Source: CAZFLD01 sp964519835
Lineage (GTDB): Bacteria > Spirochaetota > Spirochaetia > DSM-27196 > CAZFLD01
DNA length: 23,345 bases
NCBI GenBank assembly: GCA_964519835.1
Contig: CAZFLD010000065.1
Coordinates: 1 to 23,345, forward strand
Reading direction: 5' to 3'
Under the pieces are notes generated by a model, which was not told the DNA's origin, ran no database searches, and saw nothing but the letters and a program-made list of their open reading frames with translations. Of the stretch, positions 10,001 to 17,313 are shown in pieces. Position 1 is the stretch's first letter. Each line of letters starts with the position of its first letter. Made by a program: the position numbers and the translations under genes.

Positions 10001-10749
10001 GTAATCGAGTCGGCCTCTTCGCCGATGGAGAAGTGAGAAAAAACGTAACCCTGGTTCGCTTCGCCGGTGATGGTTGCCGCGGTTCCCGGCGCGACGGGCC
10101 CGGCAGGGTCGACGGCCACGATACCCCCATCCGCCGGCGAGGCTGCGGTGGTGACCAAAACAAGAGCTGCGAAGGATACTACCGGCGGCTCGGTCTCACC
10201 GATGGTAACGGCGATACTCCCGTCCGTTCCGGTTGGCAGAAGCGGTTGATCGCCACCTTGGCCTCGCCAACCGACAAAGACATAACCGGCGGCCGGAACC
10301 GGGTACAGCCGGACAACGTCACCCTCGCGGTATGGACCCTCGGCGGGATCGCATACGACGGTTCCGGCGTCCACCGGGTCGATGCCGTATTGGGGCGTAC
10401 CGACGGCAACAAACTCCGCCACAACGGTGATGCTGTCTGTTATCGTAGTGGTCCATTCGTCGGCAGCGCCCTCCGCGTCGCCGGTCCACCGTTCGAACAT
10501 GTAGCCGCCGGCCGCCGTTGCCACAAAGGCGACCTCGTCTCCGGCGACAAATCGTTCTCGAGGCGGGTCGACCGCGACCGTTCCGCCGTCCGCCGGCGCA
10601 ACCTCCACGGCTACCATCAAGTCCGTTCGCCGGACGGCGATGGGGCCGGGATCAAATGACGGCTCACACCGGATAAACGCAGCAAGGGCAAGGGCCACAA
10701 CAACAACCCAAATCACGATGCGACCGGGCCGGAGGATCGGCCGGCTCAA
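7075..10749 (-). CDS. Exported clostripain-family (C11) cysteine protease with ten InlB-type repeats
   Basis: The product has 1224 residues. A hydrophobic segment at 11-27 is followed by Cys28 in FIRC, a poor lipobox, so a lipoprotein or signal anchor are both possible. About ten repeats of the InlB/Bacterial_repeat type (GWVFSHWEGDAxGT ... TSVTAVFV) cover roughly 45-800. Four of them are two copies of a perfectly duplicated pair. Residues 805-1224 form a C11 peptidase domain starting VLVYLNGDNDLE, with catalytic His927 in WGHGSG and Cys992 in FDTCFGAQFE, and an apparently complete C-terminus. C11 enzymes usually cleave after Arg or Lys and are often self-activated. The start codon is TTG, overlapping the TGA of the upstream lipoprotein gene (TTGA). 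The repeats probably form a stalk holding the protease away from the envelope. Its target is unknown; the RHS product of the abutting gene is one candidate. Confidence 0.88.
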   Translation of the reverse strand: MSRPILRPGRIVIWVVVVALALAAFIRCEPSFDPGPIAVRRTDLMVAVEVAPADGGTVAVDPPRERFVAGDEVAFVATAAGGYMFERWTGDAEGAADEWTTTITDSITVVAEFVAVGTPQYGIDPVDAGTVVCDPAEGPYREGDVVRLYPVPAAGYVFVGWRGQGGDQPLLPTGTDGSIAVTIGETEPPVVSFAALVLVTTAASPADGGIVAVDPAGPVAPGTAATITGEANQGYVFSHFSIGEEADSITDNPATVTVTQGMTATAVFVPATYDVTTSTEGSGTVLRSNSGDRNAGSIIRFDAVADAGWLFDHWEGDASGTNPSVEVAVSGPIDVTAVFARSAYDINTDVVGKGVVQVSVDGRAPHESFVRFSALPKSGWVFGHWEGDLSGSEPTGDVTVTGPTSVTAVFVRETYDVVTTAEGGGVVQTRLDGAVDQAIPVGGAEFESTVEFVAVPDTGWVFSHWEGDAEGTEDTVEVMVTGPTSATAVFVRETYDVVTTVEGGGVVQTLLDGAVDPAIPVGGAEFESTVEFVAVPDTGWVFSHWEGDAAGTAETVDVTITKPTSVTAVFVRETYDVVTTAEGGGVVQTRLDGAVDQAIPVGGAEFESTVEFVAVPDTGWVFSHWEGDAEGTEDTVEVMVTGPTSATAVFVRETYDVVTTVEGGGVVQTLLDGAVDPAIPVGGAEFESTVEFVAVPDTGWVFSHWEGDAAGTAETVDVTITKPTSVTAVFVHELYEITTAIVGGGTIESTGGELVYGSVIGFEAVPDPGWRFDHWEGDAAGTEPVVETTITGSTFVTAVFVANEVTVLVYLNGDNDLEFNLIEDLNEMEAANLDRTGLRVLALVDRSPFYDTSNGDWSGTRLYEILNDPAGENSLLVSRELESAELGLTVGAVEELNLGSRSTLEAFLSWGKATYPAPVEMLVIWGHGSGYRSGPTASIVGVAKEPGSHGSYRATAIDDSSGSDALYTAELGAALQAAAAAGPIDIVGFDTCFGAQFEVYYELAGAADYAVASQDVTPADGWDYRALFNRLAAAESPSSAEVAVAVVEEYQSTYQTIPDASISAFRLSHVLSVSGALNALSDALTSAVYSAADSAAVRDGLRDGIFSNVEDFYATPGDLSIDLGDLGHVIESDFDHADTEARALSDAVDAAVLAEWHGTGNPDSTGVSVHFVPLTSSGVPEVHHDSYFQGRSTQHPLAFVEDSSWVPGDSGGGLLYHLWYEELE
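8558..9537 (-). repeat. Perfect 480-bp tandem duplication within the protease gene
   Basis: Bases 8558-9057 are identical to 9038-9537 at an offset of 480, so the tract is 2.04 perfect copies. Each 480-bp unit codes for two diverged 80-residue InlB-type repeats (GWVFSHWEGDAEGT and GWVFSHWEGDAAGT types). The reading frame is kept because 480 is a multiple of three. Identity at synonymous sites shows that the duplication is recent or maintained by recombination. Confidence 0.97.
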
Positions 10750-11276
10750 AGCTCCGCCTCCGCATCGAGAACCACGGCATGCGGATACTCGTATAGCTCA
10801 AAGTGGTCGATCCACACCGAGCCGTCCGCAAAGGTGACCTCGGCTACGCGGAGACCGTCGATTATCGGCACCTCCTCGAGGGGAAAGTAGAGGAGGTCGT
10901 CGAGCGCCTGAAGCACCTCGAGCTCCGCGCCATTCGGAAACTCCACCGGATTTTGGGACAAGATCGCGTTCCTCCCCGGCTCGGGAAGCGGCCTTCCCTC
11001 GTTGTCGTAGAGGTAGAACTCAACCTCGATCTGATCGATTGTCCGATTCGAAGTGTTGCGTAAACCCATTGCGAGGGTCGTGTTGGGGTAGTAAAGGGTT
11101 TGTTCACCTTGTTCGGAGCGAATCAGTCTTGCACCGAGGTAGCAAAACGGCGGCGGTGACTCCGGCGGAAGAAGCTCGCAGCCGGAAAGGCCGGCAAGAG
11201 CTATCGCAGCCGAGAGACAGGTCACAAGGAAGCCGCAACAACGGGCGGCGCGGGTCAGACGTGGTTTTTGTTGCAT
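10746..11276 (-). CDS. Small lipoprotein of unknown function, first gene of the protease-RHS operon
   Basis: The product has 176 residues. A basic N-terminus and a hydrophobic stretch lead to a good lipobox, LSGC, with Cys33 as the lipidated residue. The mature part starts with a proline-rich linker (PPESPPPF), followed by a compact mixed domain containing NTTLAMGLRNTSNRTIDQIEV and EFYLYDNEGRPLP. That pattern resembles small extracellular beta-sandwich domains, but I do not recognise a family. Its TGA stop overlaps the TTG start of the protease gene by 4 bp, which indicates co-translation. It may be an envelope partner or inhibitor of the protease, but nothing in the sequence proves that. No clear Shine-Dalgarno sequence precedes the ATG at 11276. 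Confidence 0.75.
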   Translation of the reverse strand: MQQKPRLTRAARCCGFLVTCLSAAIALAGLSGCELLPPESPPPFCYLGARLIRSEQGEQTLYYPNTTLAMGLRNTSNRTIDQIEVEFYLYDNEGRPLPEPGRNAILSQNPVEFPNGAELEVLQALDDLLYFPLEEVPIIDGLRVAEVTFADGSVWIDHFELYEYPHAVVLDAEAEL

Positions 11277-11319
11277 TGCACCCGTAATTACTCGGCCGGG
11301 GCGCGTGGAATCGTTGGAG

Positions 11320-11370
11320 AAACCCGGGTTTTATGGCTCTTTATGTCTGAGGTTTCGGAGGTTTCCGAGA
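11320..11370. promoter_or_regulatory. Palindrome and repeats in the divergent promoter region
   Basis: This 137-bp gap separates the lipoprotein operon (-) from the HAD gene (+). It holds a perfect 12-bp palindrome, AAACCCGGGTTT (11320-11331). Two copies of GAGGTTTC lie 9 bp apart (11349-11356 and 11358-11365), and they contain the inverted repeat TCGGA-GGTT-TCCGA. These could be operator sites for either gene, but no known regulator is recognised. Confidence 0.3.
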
Positions 11371-11413
11371 GCCGGCGGACGGACAGCACAAAAATCGGCT
11401 ATGCTCCCGCACG

Positions 11414-12289
11414 ATGTGTAAGCTCCTCGCCACCGACATAGACGGGACCATCCTTGCCCACGATGGGACACTGCCGGAACAGAATCGCCTCGGACTAAGG
11501 CGACTCCACGCAGCAGGCGTGACAATTGTGTTTGCCTCGGGCCGGGCCGACGTGGGCATTCAGCAGCTCGCGCCCCGCATTATCGAGCCAAACGACGACG
11601 ACTACCTCATCGCCTTCAACGGCGCGAGAATCGTGACGGCCGACAGCCGCATTCCGGTGTTTGAGCTCCTGTTGAGCGCGCAGTCGGTGTCTCGCCTGGT
11701 GCGGTACTGTCGAGAAAACGGCCTGTACGTCCAGTCCTATGCCGGAGATGATTTTGTTGTCGAGAAGGAGAGCGACGACACCCACGCGTACGCCGCGTCG
11801 GTTGAGATGTCGTATCGCGTGGTCGGCGATATAATCCAGGCAACGCCTCGCACGCCAAAGCTCCTGATCGTTGGCGACCACGAGGTGCTCGCAGACCACC
11901 TGCCCCGCCTGAAGTCGCTCGGAGCGTCGGTAGGCGACACCCCTGGCGCCGAGGCCCTCACCGACGCCACGGCCCAGGGCGACGGGGATTTGGCAACAGG
12001 GTTCGAGGTGGCGTTTTCGAAACCACGCTATCTGGAGATTGTGGCAAAGGGGGTCGACAAAGGCACCGCCCTCGTGGCCCTCGCGGACCGCCTCGGCATA
12101 CCAATCGCAGAGACCTTGGCCCTCGGCGACAGCGGAAACGACGTGCCGTTGCTCGTGGCCGCAGGCACCGGCGTGGCCGTCGGCGACGCTCGCGAAGAGG
12201 CAAAGGCCGCGGCCGACGCCGTTCTCGAGTCCGGCGCCGACTACGGCATCCTCGACGAGGTCATCAGCCGGTTTTTTCCCACGGTCTGA
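11414..12289 (+). CDS. Cof-type HAD-superfamily phosphatase
   Basis: The product has 291 residues, a normal length for the Cof/YbiV group. Motif I is at the N-terminus, DIDGT, with Asp8 as nucleophile and Asp10 as general acid. Motif II is FASGR, Lys of motif III is probably in KGVDKGTAL, and motif IV is LGDSGND. The central section between motifs II and III is the C2 cap that sets substrate choice. Family members dephosphorylate sugar phosphates, nucleotides or cofactors such as FMN and PLP; the substrate cannot be read from the sequence. No Shine-Dalgarno sequence is visible, and TATGCT ends 8 bases before the ATG. The gene ends 13 bp from the convergent dehydrogenase gene. Confidence 0.9.
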   Translation: MCKLLATDIDGTILAHDGTLPEQNRLGLRRLHAAGVTIVFASGRADVGIQQLAPRIIEPNDDDYLIAFNGARIVTADSRIPVFELLLSAQSVSRLVRYCRENGLYVQSYAGDDFVVEKESDDTHAYAASVEMSYRVVGDIIQATPRTPKLLIVGDHEVLADHLPRLKSLGASVGDTPGAEALTDATAQGDGDLATGFEVAFSKPRYLEIVAKGVDKGTALVALADRLGIPIAETLALGDSGNDVPLLVAAGTGVAVGDAREEAKAAADAVLESGADYGILDEVISRFFPTV

Positions 12290-12302
12290 GCGTCCCGGGC
12301 AA

Positions 12303-13376
12303 TCAGCCCATGGACCTCCAGACCTCGATCTTACTCGTCACCCGTCGAATCACCTCATTGGTGAACTCGGTCGTGCCGGCGGTCCCGCCGAGGTCCGGGG
12401 TTCGGTGACCCTCGAAGACTGCTTCGAGGGTGCCCTCGTATATGGCGCGGCTTGCGCGACGAGCGTTCGCATCGTCCATGTTGGAAAGCATGCCGGCGGC
12501 GGCCAGGATCATCGCCATAGGATTCGCCACGTTTTTACCTTCGAGTGCCGGTGCCGTGCCGTGGGGCGCCTCCGCCATAACGCGTTGCACGCCACCCTCG
12601 TCGTCCAACGCGATCACCACGGATTCGGCGCCTGCGATGGAACCGAACATCTGCAGGACCATGTCTGAGAGCAGGTCGCCGTCGCGGTTTAGGCTGGGAA
12701 TGACAAGCGGATCTCCGCTCGTGGCGAGCAAGAGCGCAAACGTCGCGTCGATGAGCTGGGGCTCGTAGCGAACCGTGGGATACTCGGATGCGGCACGGTC
12801 GAGCTCTTCTTTGAACATGCCCTCGTACACCGGGCTGACGGTAAACTTCGGTCCGCCGAAGACCTTCGCACCGACGCGATCGCCCTGGATAAACGCGTAC
12901 CGGGCAACCGCGCGGCAGACGCTCCGCGAGATCTTCTCCGTACGATAGGCGATCTCGTCATCGCCGTCGGCCTCCCTCCACTCTTTGGCGCCATAGGCGT
13001 CGTCACGCGCCATGCGCACCACGCTTATCGGCGCGTACACCCCGCCGATCGGCCGAATACCGGGAATACGCCTCCCGGTGCGCAGGATAATCTGAGCGCC
13101 CATCTCCTCGCGGAGGATTCGGTTGGGACTCCCCACGTCGCCGGCGCCTTCCGGGGTGATGGTTGCTGCTTTGATGGCAAAGCGGTGCTCGCGGATTGCC
13201 GCGCCCGCGTCGTAGACGATTTTGTTCTTTGTCTTTCTTCGATTTTCCAGGCTGAGGTCGAACTCTACCGGGTCGAGTTCCGTGCCGATGATCTTAGCAT
13301 CGAGGACGCGCAGGGCCTCCACGAGAAGCTCCTGGCCGGTCTGATCGCCTTTGAGGATTACATAACGATGGCTCAT
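12303..13376 (-). CDS. Isocitrate/isopropylmalate dehydrogenase family protein
   Basis: The product has about 357 residues if it starts at the ATG at 13376 (MSHRYVILKGDQTGQEL). A TTG at 13385 would add three residues. Family signatures in order are GDQTGQE near the N-terminus (usually GDGIGPE), SPNRILREEMG for substrate binding, the basic RTEKISRSVCRAVARYAF helix, SLNRDGDLLSDM for metal and substrate, and the cofactor-site segment EAPHGTAPALEGKNVANP. These enzymes oxidatively decarboxylate isocitrate, 3-isopropylmalate or homoisocitrate with NAD or NADP in the cytoplasm. The SPN/LRxxMG phosphate-loop pattern leans toward isocitrate, but which substrate is used is not settled. No leu or TCA genes are adjacent. 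Its start overlaps that of the divergent methyltransferase gene. Confidence 0.88.
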   Translation of the reverse strand: MSHRYVILKGDQTGQELLVEALRVLDAKIIGTELDPVEFDLSLENRRKTKNKIVYDAGAAIREHRFAIKAATITPEGAGDVGSPNRILREEMGAQIILRTGRRIPGIRPIGGVYAPISVVRMARDDAYGAKEWREADGDDEIAYRTEKISRSVCRAVARYAFIQGDRVGAKVFGGPKFTVSPVYEGMFKEELDRAASEYPTVRYEPQLIDATFALLLATSGDPLVIPSLNRDGDLLSDMVLQMFGSIAGAESVVIALDDEGGVQRVMAEAPHGTAPALEGKNVANPMAMILAAAGMLSNMDDANARRASRAIYEGTLEAVFEGHRTPDLGGTAGTTEFTNEVIRRVTSKIEVWRSMG

Positions 13377-14555
13377 GGTTCGCAAGCATACAGCCTGCAG
13401 GCGCCACAGTCGAGCACGGAAGACCCGCGCTACCTAACCGAGCAGCTTATCACCTACATTGGGAACAAGCGGGCTCTTTTGCCTTTAATCGACCGTGGTT
13501 TGACGTTTGCCCTCGATCGCCTGGGCTCCGAATGGCCGAAGGCGACCAATTGGGTAGGGGCGAGTCGAGTTGGTGGCGGAGTGATTCTCGATCTCTTTTC
13601 GGGCTCGGGCGTGGTATCGCGATTTTTCAAGCGCTACGCGCGTCAATTGATCACCAACGACCTCGAGCACTACGCGGAGGTGCTGTCCCGGTGCTACCTG
13701 GCCGACGTTGGCCCCCTACGCTTGGCCGAGCTGCGGACGGCCTATGCCCACATCACCGCACAGCTCGGGGACGATCGGCTTGGCCCGGGCATTATCGCGG
13801 CGCACTACGCGCCGAAAAGCGAGCTACACATCCTTCCCGGCGAGCGCGCGTTCTACACGCCGCGAAATGCCGCATACCTCGACACGGCCCGTCGCGCCGT
13901 CGCGGAGCTTGCACCTGAGGACAGGCCGTTTTTCCTCGCCCCGTTGCTTTCCGAAGCATCGATTCACGCCAACACCGCCGGCGTATTCAAAGGCTTTTAC
14001 AAAGACCGTGTGACCGGCGTGGGTAAATTCGGCGGCACGGGCGGCGACGCTCTCAGTCGGATTCTGCGTCCCATTCGCCTACCATTCCCGGTGTTCAGTC
14101 GATTTTATTCCGATGTCGAGGTCCACCGCGAGGACGCCAATCAGCTGATCCGCAAGCTACCACCCGTGGACATCGCGTATCTCGACCCCCCCTACAACCA
14201 GCACCCCTACGGCTCGAACTACTTTATGTTGAATCTGCTCGTGGATTACGAGGAACCGGCTGAGGTGAGTCCGGTCTCCGGCATTCCGGCGCGATGGAAT
14301 CGGTCTGCCTACAACAAGCGCCGCCTCGCATCAAAAGCGATGGCCGACCTGATCGCGAATATCGATGCCCGGGTCATTATGGTCTCGATCAACTCCGAGA
14401 GCCTGTTTGACGCCGGGCGTCTCCGGGAGTGGTTGAATGCCCGCGGCGAAACACACGTGTTCGAGACCGGCTACGCCACCTTCCGCGGATGCCGCAACCT
14501 TCGCCGGCGAAGCCTTTCGGTCACGGAGTATCTGTACGTCACCGTGACCTGCTAA
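13368..14555 (+). CDS. D12-class (alpha) adenine-specific DNA methyltransferase, apparently orphan
   Basis: The product has 395 residues from the ATG at 13368, the first start past the antisense dehydrogenase gene, with a weak GAGGA 11 bases upstream. The frame is open back to 13185, but that stretch is antisense to a conserved gene. Motif X (YIGNKRALL) is at residue 30. The SAM-binding motif I, DLFSGSGVV, is at 75. Catalytic motif IV, DPPY in YLDPPYNQHPYGSNY, is at 273. The roughly 190 residues between motifs I and IV hold the target recognition domain, the order typical of the D12/Dam group. It should methylate N6 of adenine, but the recognition sequence cannot be predicted. No restriction endonuclease gene is adjacent, so a regulatory or repair role or a solitary modification is more likely than a restriction-modification system. 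Confidence 0.88.
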   Translation: MAHGSQAYSLQAPQSSTEDPRYLTEQLITYIGNKRALLPLIDRGLTFALDRLGSEWPKATNWVGASRVGGGVILDLFSGSGVVSRFFKRYARQLITNDLEHYAEVLSRCYLADVGPLRLAELRTAYAHITAQLGDDRLGPGIIAAHYAPKSELHILPGERAFYTPRNAAYLDTARRAVAELAPEDRPFFLAPLLSEASIHANTAGVFKGFYKDRVTGVGKFGGTGGDALSRILRPIRLPFPVFSRFYSDVEVHREDANQLIRKLPPVDIAYLDPPYNQHPYGSNYFMLNLLVDYEEPAEVSPVSGIPARWNRSAYNKRRLASKAMADLIANIDARVIMVSINSESLFDAGRLREWLNARGETHVFETGYATFRGCRNLRRRSLSVTEYLYVTVTC

Positions 14556-14608
14556 CGAACGTGGGCCCAGCGGGAGCAACCCGGCGGCCACCGCCCTCCG
14601 GCTTCTTG

Positions 14609-14707
14609 CTACCGGTCCGGAAACGTCACGTACAGGTAGTGCACGTCGAATCCGCCCTCACGAGTTCCCCATTCCTCGTAGAGCAGGGTCATCTCAAAGG
14701 TAGGGGG
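14609..14707 (-). other. Displaced 3' end of the exported-protein gene (second apparent frameshift)
   Basis: After the C5 run at 14703-14707 the annotated frame stops within six codons. The frame one base back continues as RPPTFEMTLLYEEWG, then FDVHYLYVTFPDR, and ends at TAG (14611-14609). The amino-acid character is clearly protein-like. It would join smoothly to the upstream ...IVDNPDG if the run held six C (NPDGPPTFEM). The likely reading is one lost base, either a sequencing error or a true mutation. Confidence 0.7.
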
Positions 14708-15432
14708 CCGTCCGGATTGTCGACGATAGGCCGCCCATTGGCATCGAGCTCGCCCAGATTTCCTCGCATGTCATCGTAGCCGATCACATACACCGGCACA
14801 GTCGAGCTCATCCGGGTGACCGGGGGCTCGTAATAAACAGAGCCGTCTTCGATCCAATACTCACCCTCGTCGAACGTGACGTACGCAACGCTCGGGCGCT
14901 CGTCGTAGTAATCCGCCGACAGCCCTCCGATATACTCATCCATTCCGTGGAACTGCTCGATCTCCGATATGCCCAAGGCAACATCCACGGTAGCGGGCTC
15001 GAATCCATACACCACAACTTCGTACAGCCCGGCCGGCGCCGAGGGAACCGTCACGGCGGGATATAGGAAGACCGCGTCGTCGTTGCGGTACCAGTTGCCG
15101 TCGGGGGCGTAGACGCCGATCAAGAGGTCCCAGCTGCTCGCGATCGAAAAATGAAGATCAACGCCGCTCGAGCCGGCGCCGTCATAGTTGATGAGGTACG
15201 TCGGCCCTCGAAACGTGGTGTAGTACTCGTACGTGCTCCCGGTTTCCACGGGATTGCCGGAATCGAACAACCCAACGTCCACAATGATGGAAGCCTCGAG
15301 GTCGAGATCTTCTTCGACAATGTAGGGATCCGGCGCGAATCCGTACTCCAGCTCAATCAGCTCCTGTGCCGGCAGCGAGATCGCCGCGAGGCTCATTAAG
15401 ACTCCAAAAACCAGACTAATTCTCTTGGTCAT
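14689..15432 (-). CDS. Exported beta-rich protein of unknown function, 3' end frameshifted
   Basis: The start is ATG at 15432, preceded by a strong AGGAGGA at a 5-base distance. The upstream in-frame extension lacks such a site. The open frame gives 247 residues; with the displaced tail ending at 14609 it would be about 274. A signal peptide, MTKRISLVFGVLMSLAAISLPAQ, is cleaved near PAQ. The mature protein is rich in Asp, Tyr and Val. Its central part (YDGAGSSGVDLHF, IGVYAPDGNWYRNDDAVF, APAGLYEVVVYG) resembles pre-peptidase C-terminal (PPC)-type beta-sandwich domains. That is a pattern match by eye, not an established assignment. No catalytic motif was seen. It is divergent from the AlkP-superfamily membrane protein gene. 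Confidence 0.75.
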   Translation of the reverse strand: MTKRISLVFGVLMSLAAISLPAQELIELEYGFAPDPYIVEEDLDLEASIIVDVGLFDSGNPVETGSTYEYYTTFRGPTYLINYDGAGSSGVDLHFSIASSWDLLIGVYAPDGNWYRNDDAVFLYPAVTVPSAPAGLYEVVVYGFEPATVDVALGISEIEQFHGMDEYIGGLSADYYDERPSVAYVTFDEGEYWIEDGSVYYEPPVTRMSSTVPVYVIGYDDMRGNLGELDANGRPIVDNPDGPLPLR

Positions 15433-15501
15433 TTTGTCCTCCTGTGCCGTGAAGATACGCCGGCATACTGTCCGCGATCCACGAAAATGCGCAGTTTTTG
15501 C

Positions 15502-15507
15502 TATCTT
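15502..15507 (+). promoter_or_regulatory. Extended -10-like element just before the AlkP-superfamily gene
   Basis: TATCTT at 15502-15507 is preceded by TGC, making an extended -10. Six bases (AATGTG) separate it from the ATG at 15514, which would place the transcript start at or next to the start codon. No good -35 box was found. Confidence 0.35.
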
Positions 15508-15513
15508 AATGTG

Positions 15514-17313
15514 ATGCAAAAGCGTTGGAGCTTGCTTCTCTCCATCATCGTTGTTCCGGCCGTCCTCCTCGTGTGGAATACGCTATTAGGGGCTCACTTT
15601 TGGCTTCCCGACGGCCGACCGCTTGTCTTTTTTATTCCGGTCTACGAAAGCCTGGCCGTTGTTACGTTCCTCGCGATAGCAGCTCGTGTGCGTCGGCGGG
15701 GCGGCGAGGGCAGCCGCCACACCTCGCTCGGCGACGGCACGCATGGAGGCGTCGGGACGGGCGGCGGGCGGCGGGGGAGTCGATTGGCCACGGTACTCGT
15801 CGGCGCCGTCGCGGGCTACTTGCTTGCCTACTCCGCGGCTGAGACTCTTTTTCGTTACATCTACGCGCGGCCGTTTTTGCCGAGGACCGATTTGCTTGCC
15901 ATCCGCAGCGGCTTGTATCTGGTCCTCGGTACGATTGGAGACGCGATGGACGTCGTTCATCCGGTTGTAACCGTGTTTCTGTTTGTGGCAACGGCCGCGC
16001 TGGGAGTCGGCCTGGCCGCCGGCACTCGTGCGATCCTTTCGCGGACGCGAGGCAACCTGCCGATTTTGGCCGGCGCCGCGCTGGTCGCCATTGTGGGCTA
16101 CACGATGGTCGAGCCGCCGCGGTCTGTTGCCTACATGGGGGTCGCAGGCTGGGTACAGACCGGGGGCCTCGAGTTTGTAGAGTTCGAGACGCCGGAACTC
16201 GACACGGGCGCCCCAGATGAAACAGATGAGAGGGGCGGGGATGCCGAGCACGCAGCCGTCGCGGTTCCCGCGGAACCGGAGATCGTGCATCGCTTTCCCG
16301 GAATCCTCGACAAGGACATCTATGTGTTTGTTATCGAGGCCTACGGCTACGCCACCTACAGCCGGGACTTTTTTGCCGACGCCTTTCGGCCCGTCCGTGG
16401 GCGACTCCGCGAAGCCCTCGCGGAGAAAGGCTACGGCGTACGCACGAGCTTTTTGCGATCGCCCGTGGCCGGCGGCTTCTCGTGGCTCGCCGAGGCAACG
16501 CTTTTTACCGGCCAGTGGATTCCTACGACCGAGGCGTATGCCGATCTGTACGAGCTCGAGGAGCTACCGAGCCTCACTCGGATGCTTTACGAAGGCGGTT
16601 ACTACACACTTACCGTCCGCCCCGGCACCGTCCACGACTCCTGGCCCGAGGGCTGGGACCTGTATCGATTCGAGGAGTCGATGATTGCTCACGACGGAGA
16701 CTTTGACTTCAACGGTCCGATGTTCTCCTACGTGTGGATCACAGATCAGTTTGCGATTTGGGCCGGCCACAATCGTATTCAGGAACTCACCGCAGCCGGC
16801 GGAATAGCCGAGAACCGGCCCGTATTTGCGCACTTCCAACTGGTGAGCAGCCACACCCCCTTTAACCGCATTCCTCCGATCATCGAAGACTGGGACGATC
16901 TCGAGGGGGGCGACATCTACTGGGAACGTGAGGACGAGATTCAGACCTTCGACAACACCTGGACCACGGGCAACGAATGGCACGAGGGCTACACCGCGGC
17001 GGTCACCCACAGTCTGGACGTCGTCACAAAGTACGTCACCGATCTCCTCGATACGGAGCGCAATCCGATAATCATCATCCTCGGCGACCACCAGGCCCAG
17101 CGCCCCATCCGCGAAAACCGCGCCCACCTGTCGGTGCCGATCCACGTAGCCTCCCGCGATCCCGAGATCCTCGGCCTCTTCGCCGCCGCCGGCTACAGCT
17201 CCGGAATGACAAGCAGCCTGAGCCCGCCCCACCCCGACATGAGCACCTTCTTCCGTACCTTCGCCGGCATCGCGCACTCACCGCCGATTCCGCCGGAGCT
17301 GGAACCCCGCTGA
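15514..17313 (+). CDS. Membrane-anchored alkaline phosphatase/sulfatase superfamily enzyme
   Basis: The product has 599 residues from the ATG at 15514 (MQKRWSLLLSIIVVP); an ATG at 15487 in the same frame would add nine polar residues. About six hydrophobic segments fill the first 220 residues. A periplasm-facing catalytic domain follows, the layout of LtaS/phosphoethanolamine-transferase-like proteins. Superfamily marks are KDIYVFVIEAYG (metal-ligand strand), PVAGGFSWLAEATLFTG (nucleophile region, probably the Ser of GGFSW), LVSSHTPF, and IIILGDHQAQRP (metal-binding Asp-His). Members add or remove phospho-alcohol or sulfate groups on envelope glycans and lipids; the substrate here is unknown. 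TGCTATCTT, an extended -10-like element, ends 6 bases before the ATG and there is no Shine-Dalgarno sequence. Confidence 0.82.
   Translation: MQKRWSLLLSIIVVPAVLLVWNTLLGAHFWLPDGRPLVFFIPVYESLAVVTFLAIAARVRRRGGEGSRHTSLGDGTHGGVGTGGGRRGSRLATVLVGAVAGYLLAYSAAETLFRYIYARPFLPRTDLLAIRSGLYLVLGTIGDAMDVVHPVVTVFLFVATAALGVGLAAGTRAILSRTRGNLPILAGAALVAIVGYTMVEPPRSVAYMGVAGWVQTGGLEFVEFETPELDTGAPDETDERGGDAEHAAVAVPAEPEIVHRFPGILDKDIYVFVIEAYGYATYSRDFFADAFRPVRGRLREALAEKGYGVRTSFLRSPVAGGFSWLAEATLFTGQWIPTTEAYADLYELEELPSLTRMLYEGGYYTLTVRPGTVHDSWPEGWDLYRFEESMIAHDGDFDFNGPMFSYVWITDQFAIWAGHNRIQELTAAGGIAENRPVFAHFQLVSSHTPFNRIPPIIEDWDDLEGGDIYWEREDEIQTFDNTWTTGNEWHEGYTAAVTHSLDVVTKYVTDLLDTERNPIIIILGDHQAQRPIRENRAHLSVPIHVASRDPEILGLFAAAGYSSGMTSSLSPPHPDMSTFFRTFAGIAHSPPIPPELEPR

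Noticed and set aside
13185..13367. Longer N-terminus for the methyltransferase
   Set aside because: The extension is antisense to the conserved N-terminal part of the dehydrogenase gene, and motif X already lies at the usual distance from the ATG at 13368.
14590..14603. Hairpin GGCGG-CCA-CCGCC between convergent genes as a terminator
   Set aside because: The stem is only five base pairs and no T-run follows on either strand.
15433..15519. Longer N-terminus for the exported protein
   Set aside because: It would bury the signal peptide 29 residues inside, whereas the ATG at 15432 has an excellent ribosome binding site.
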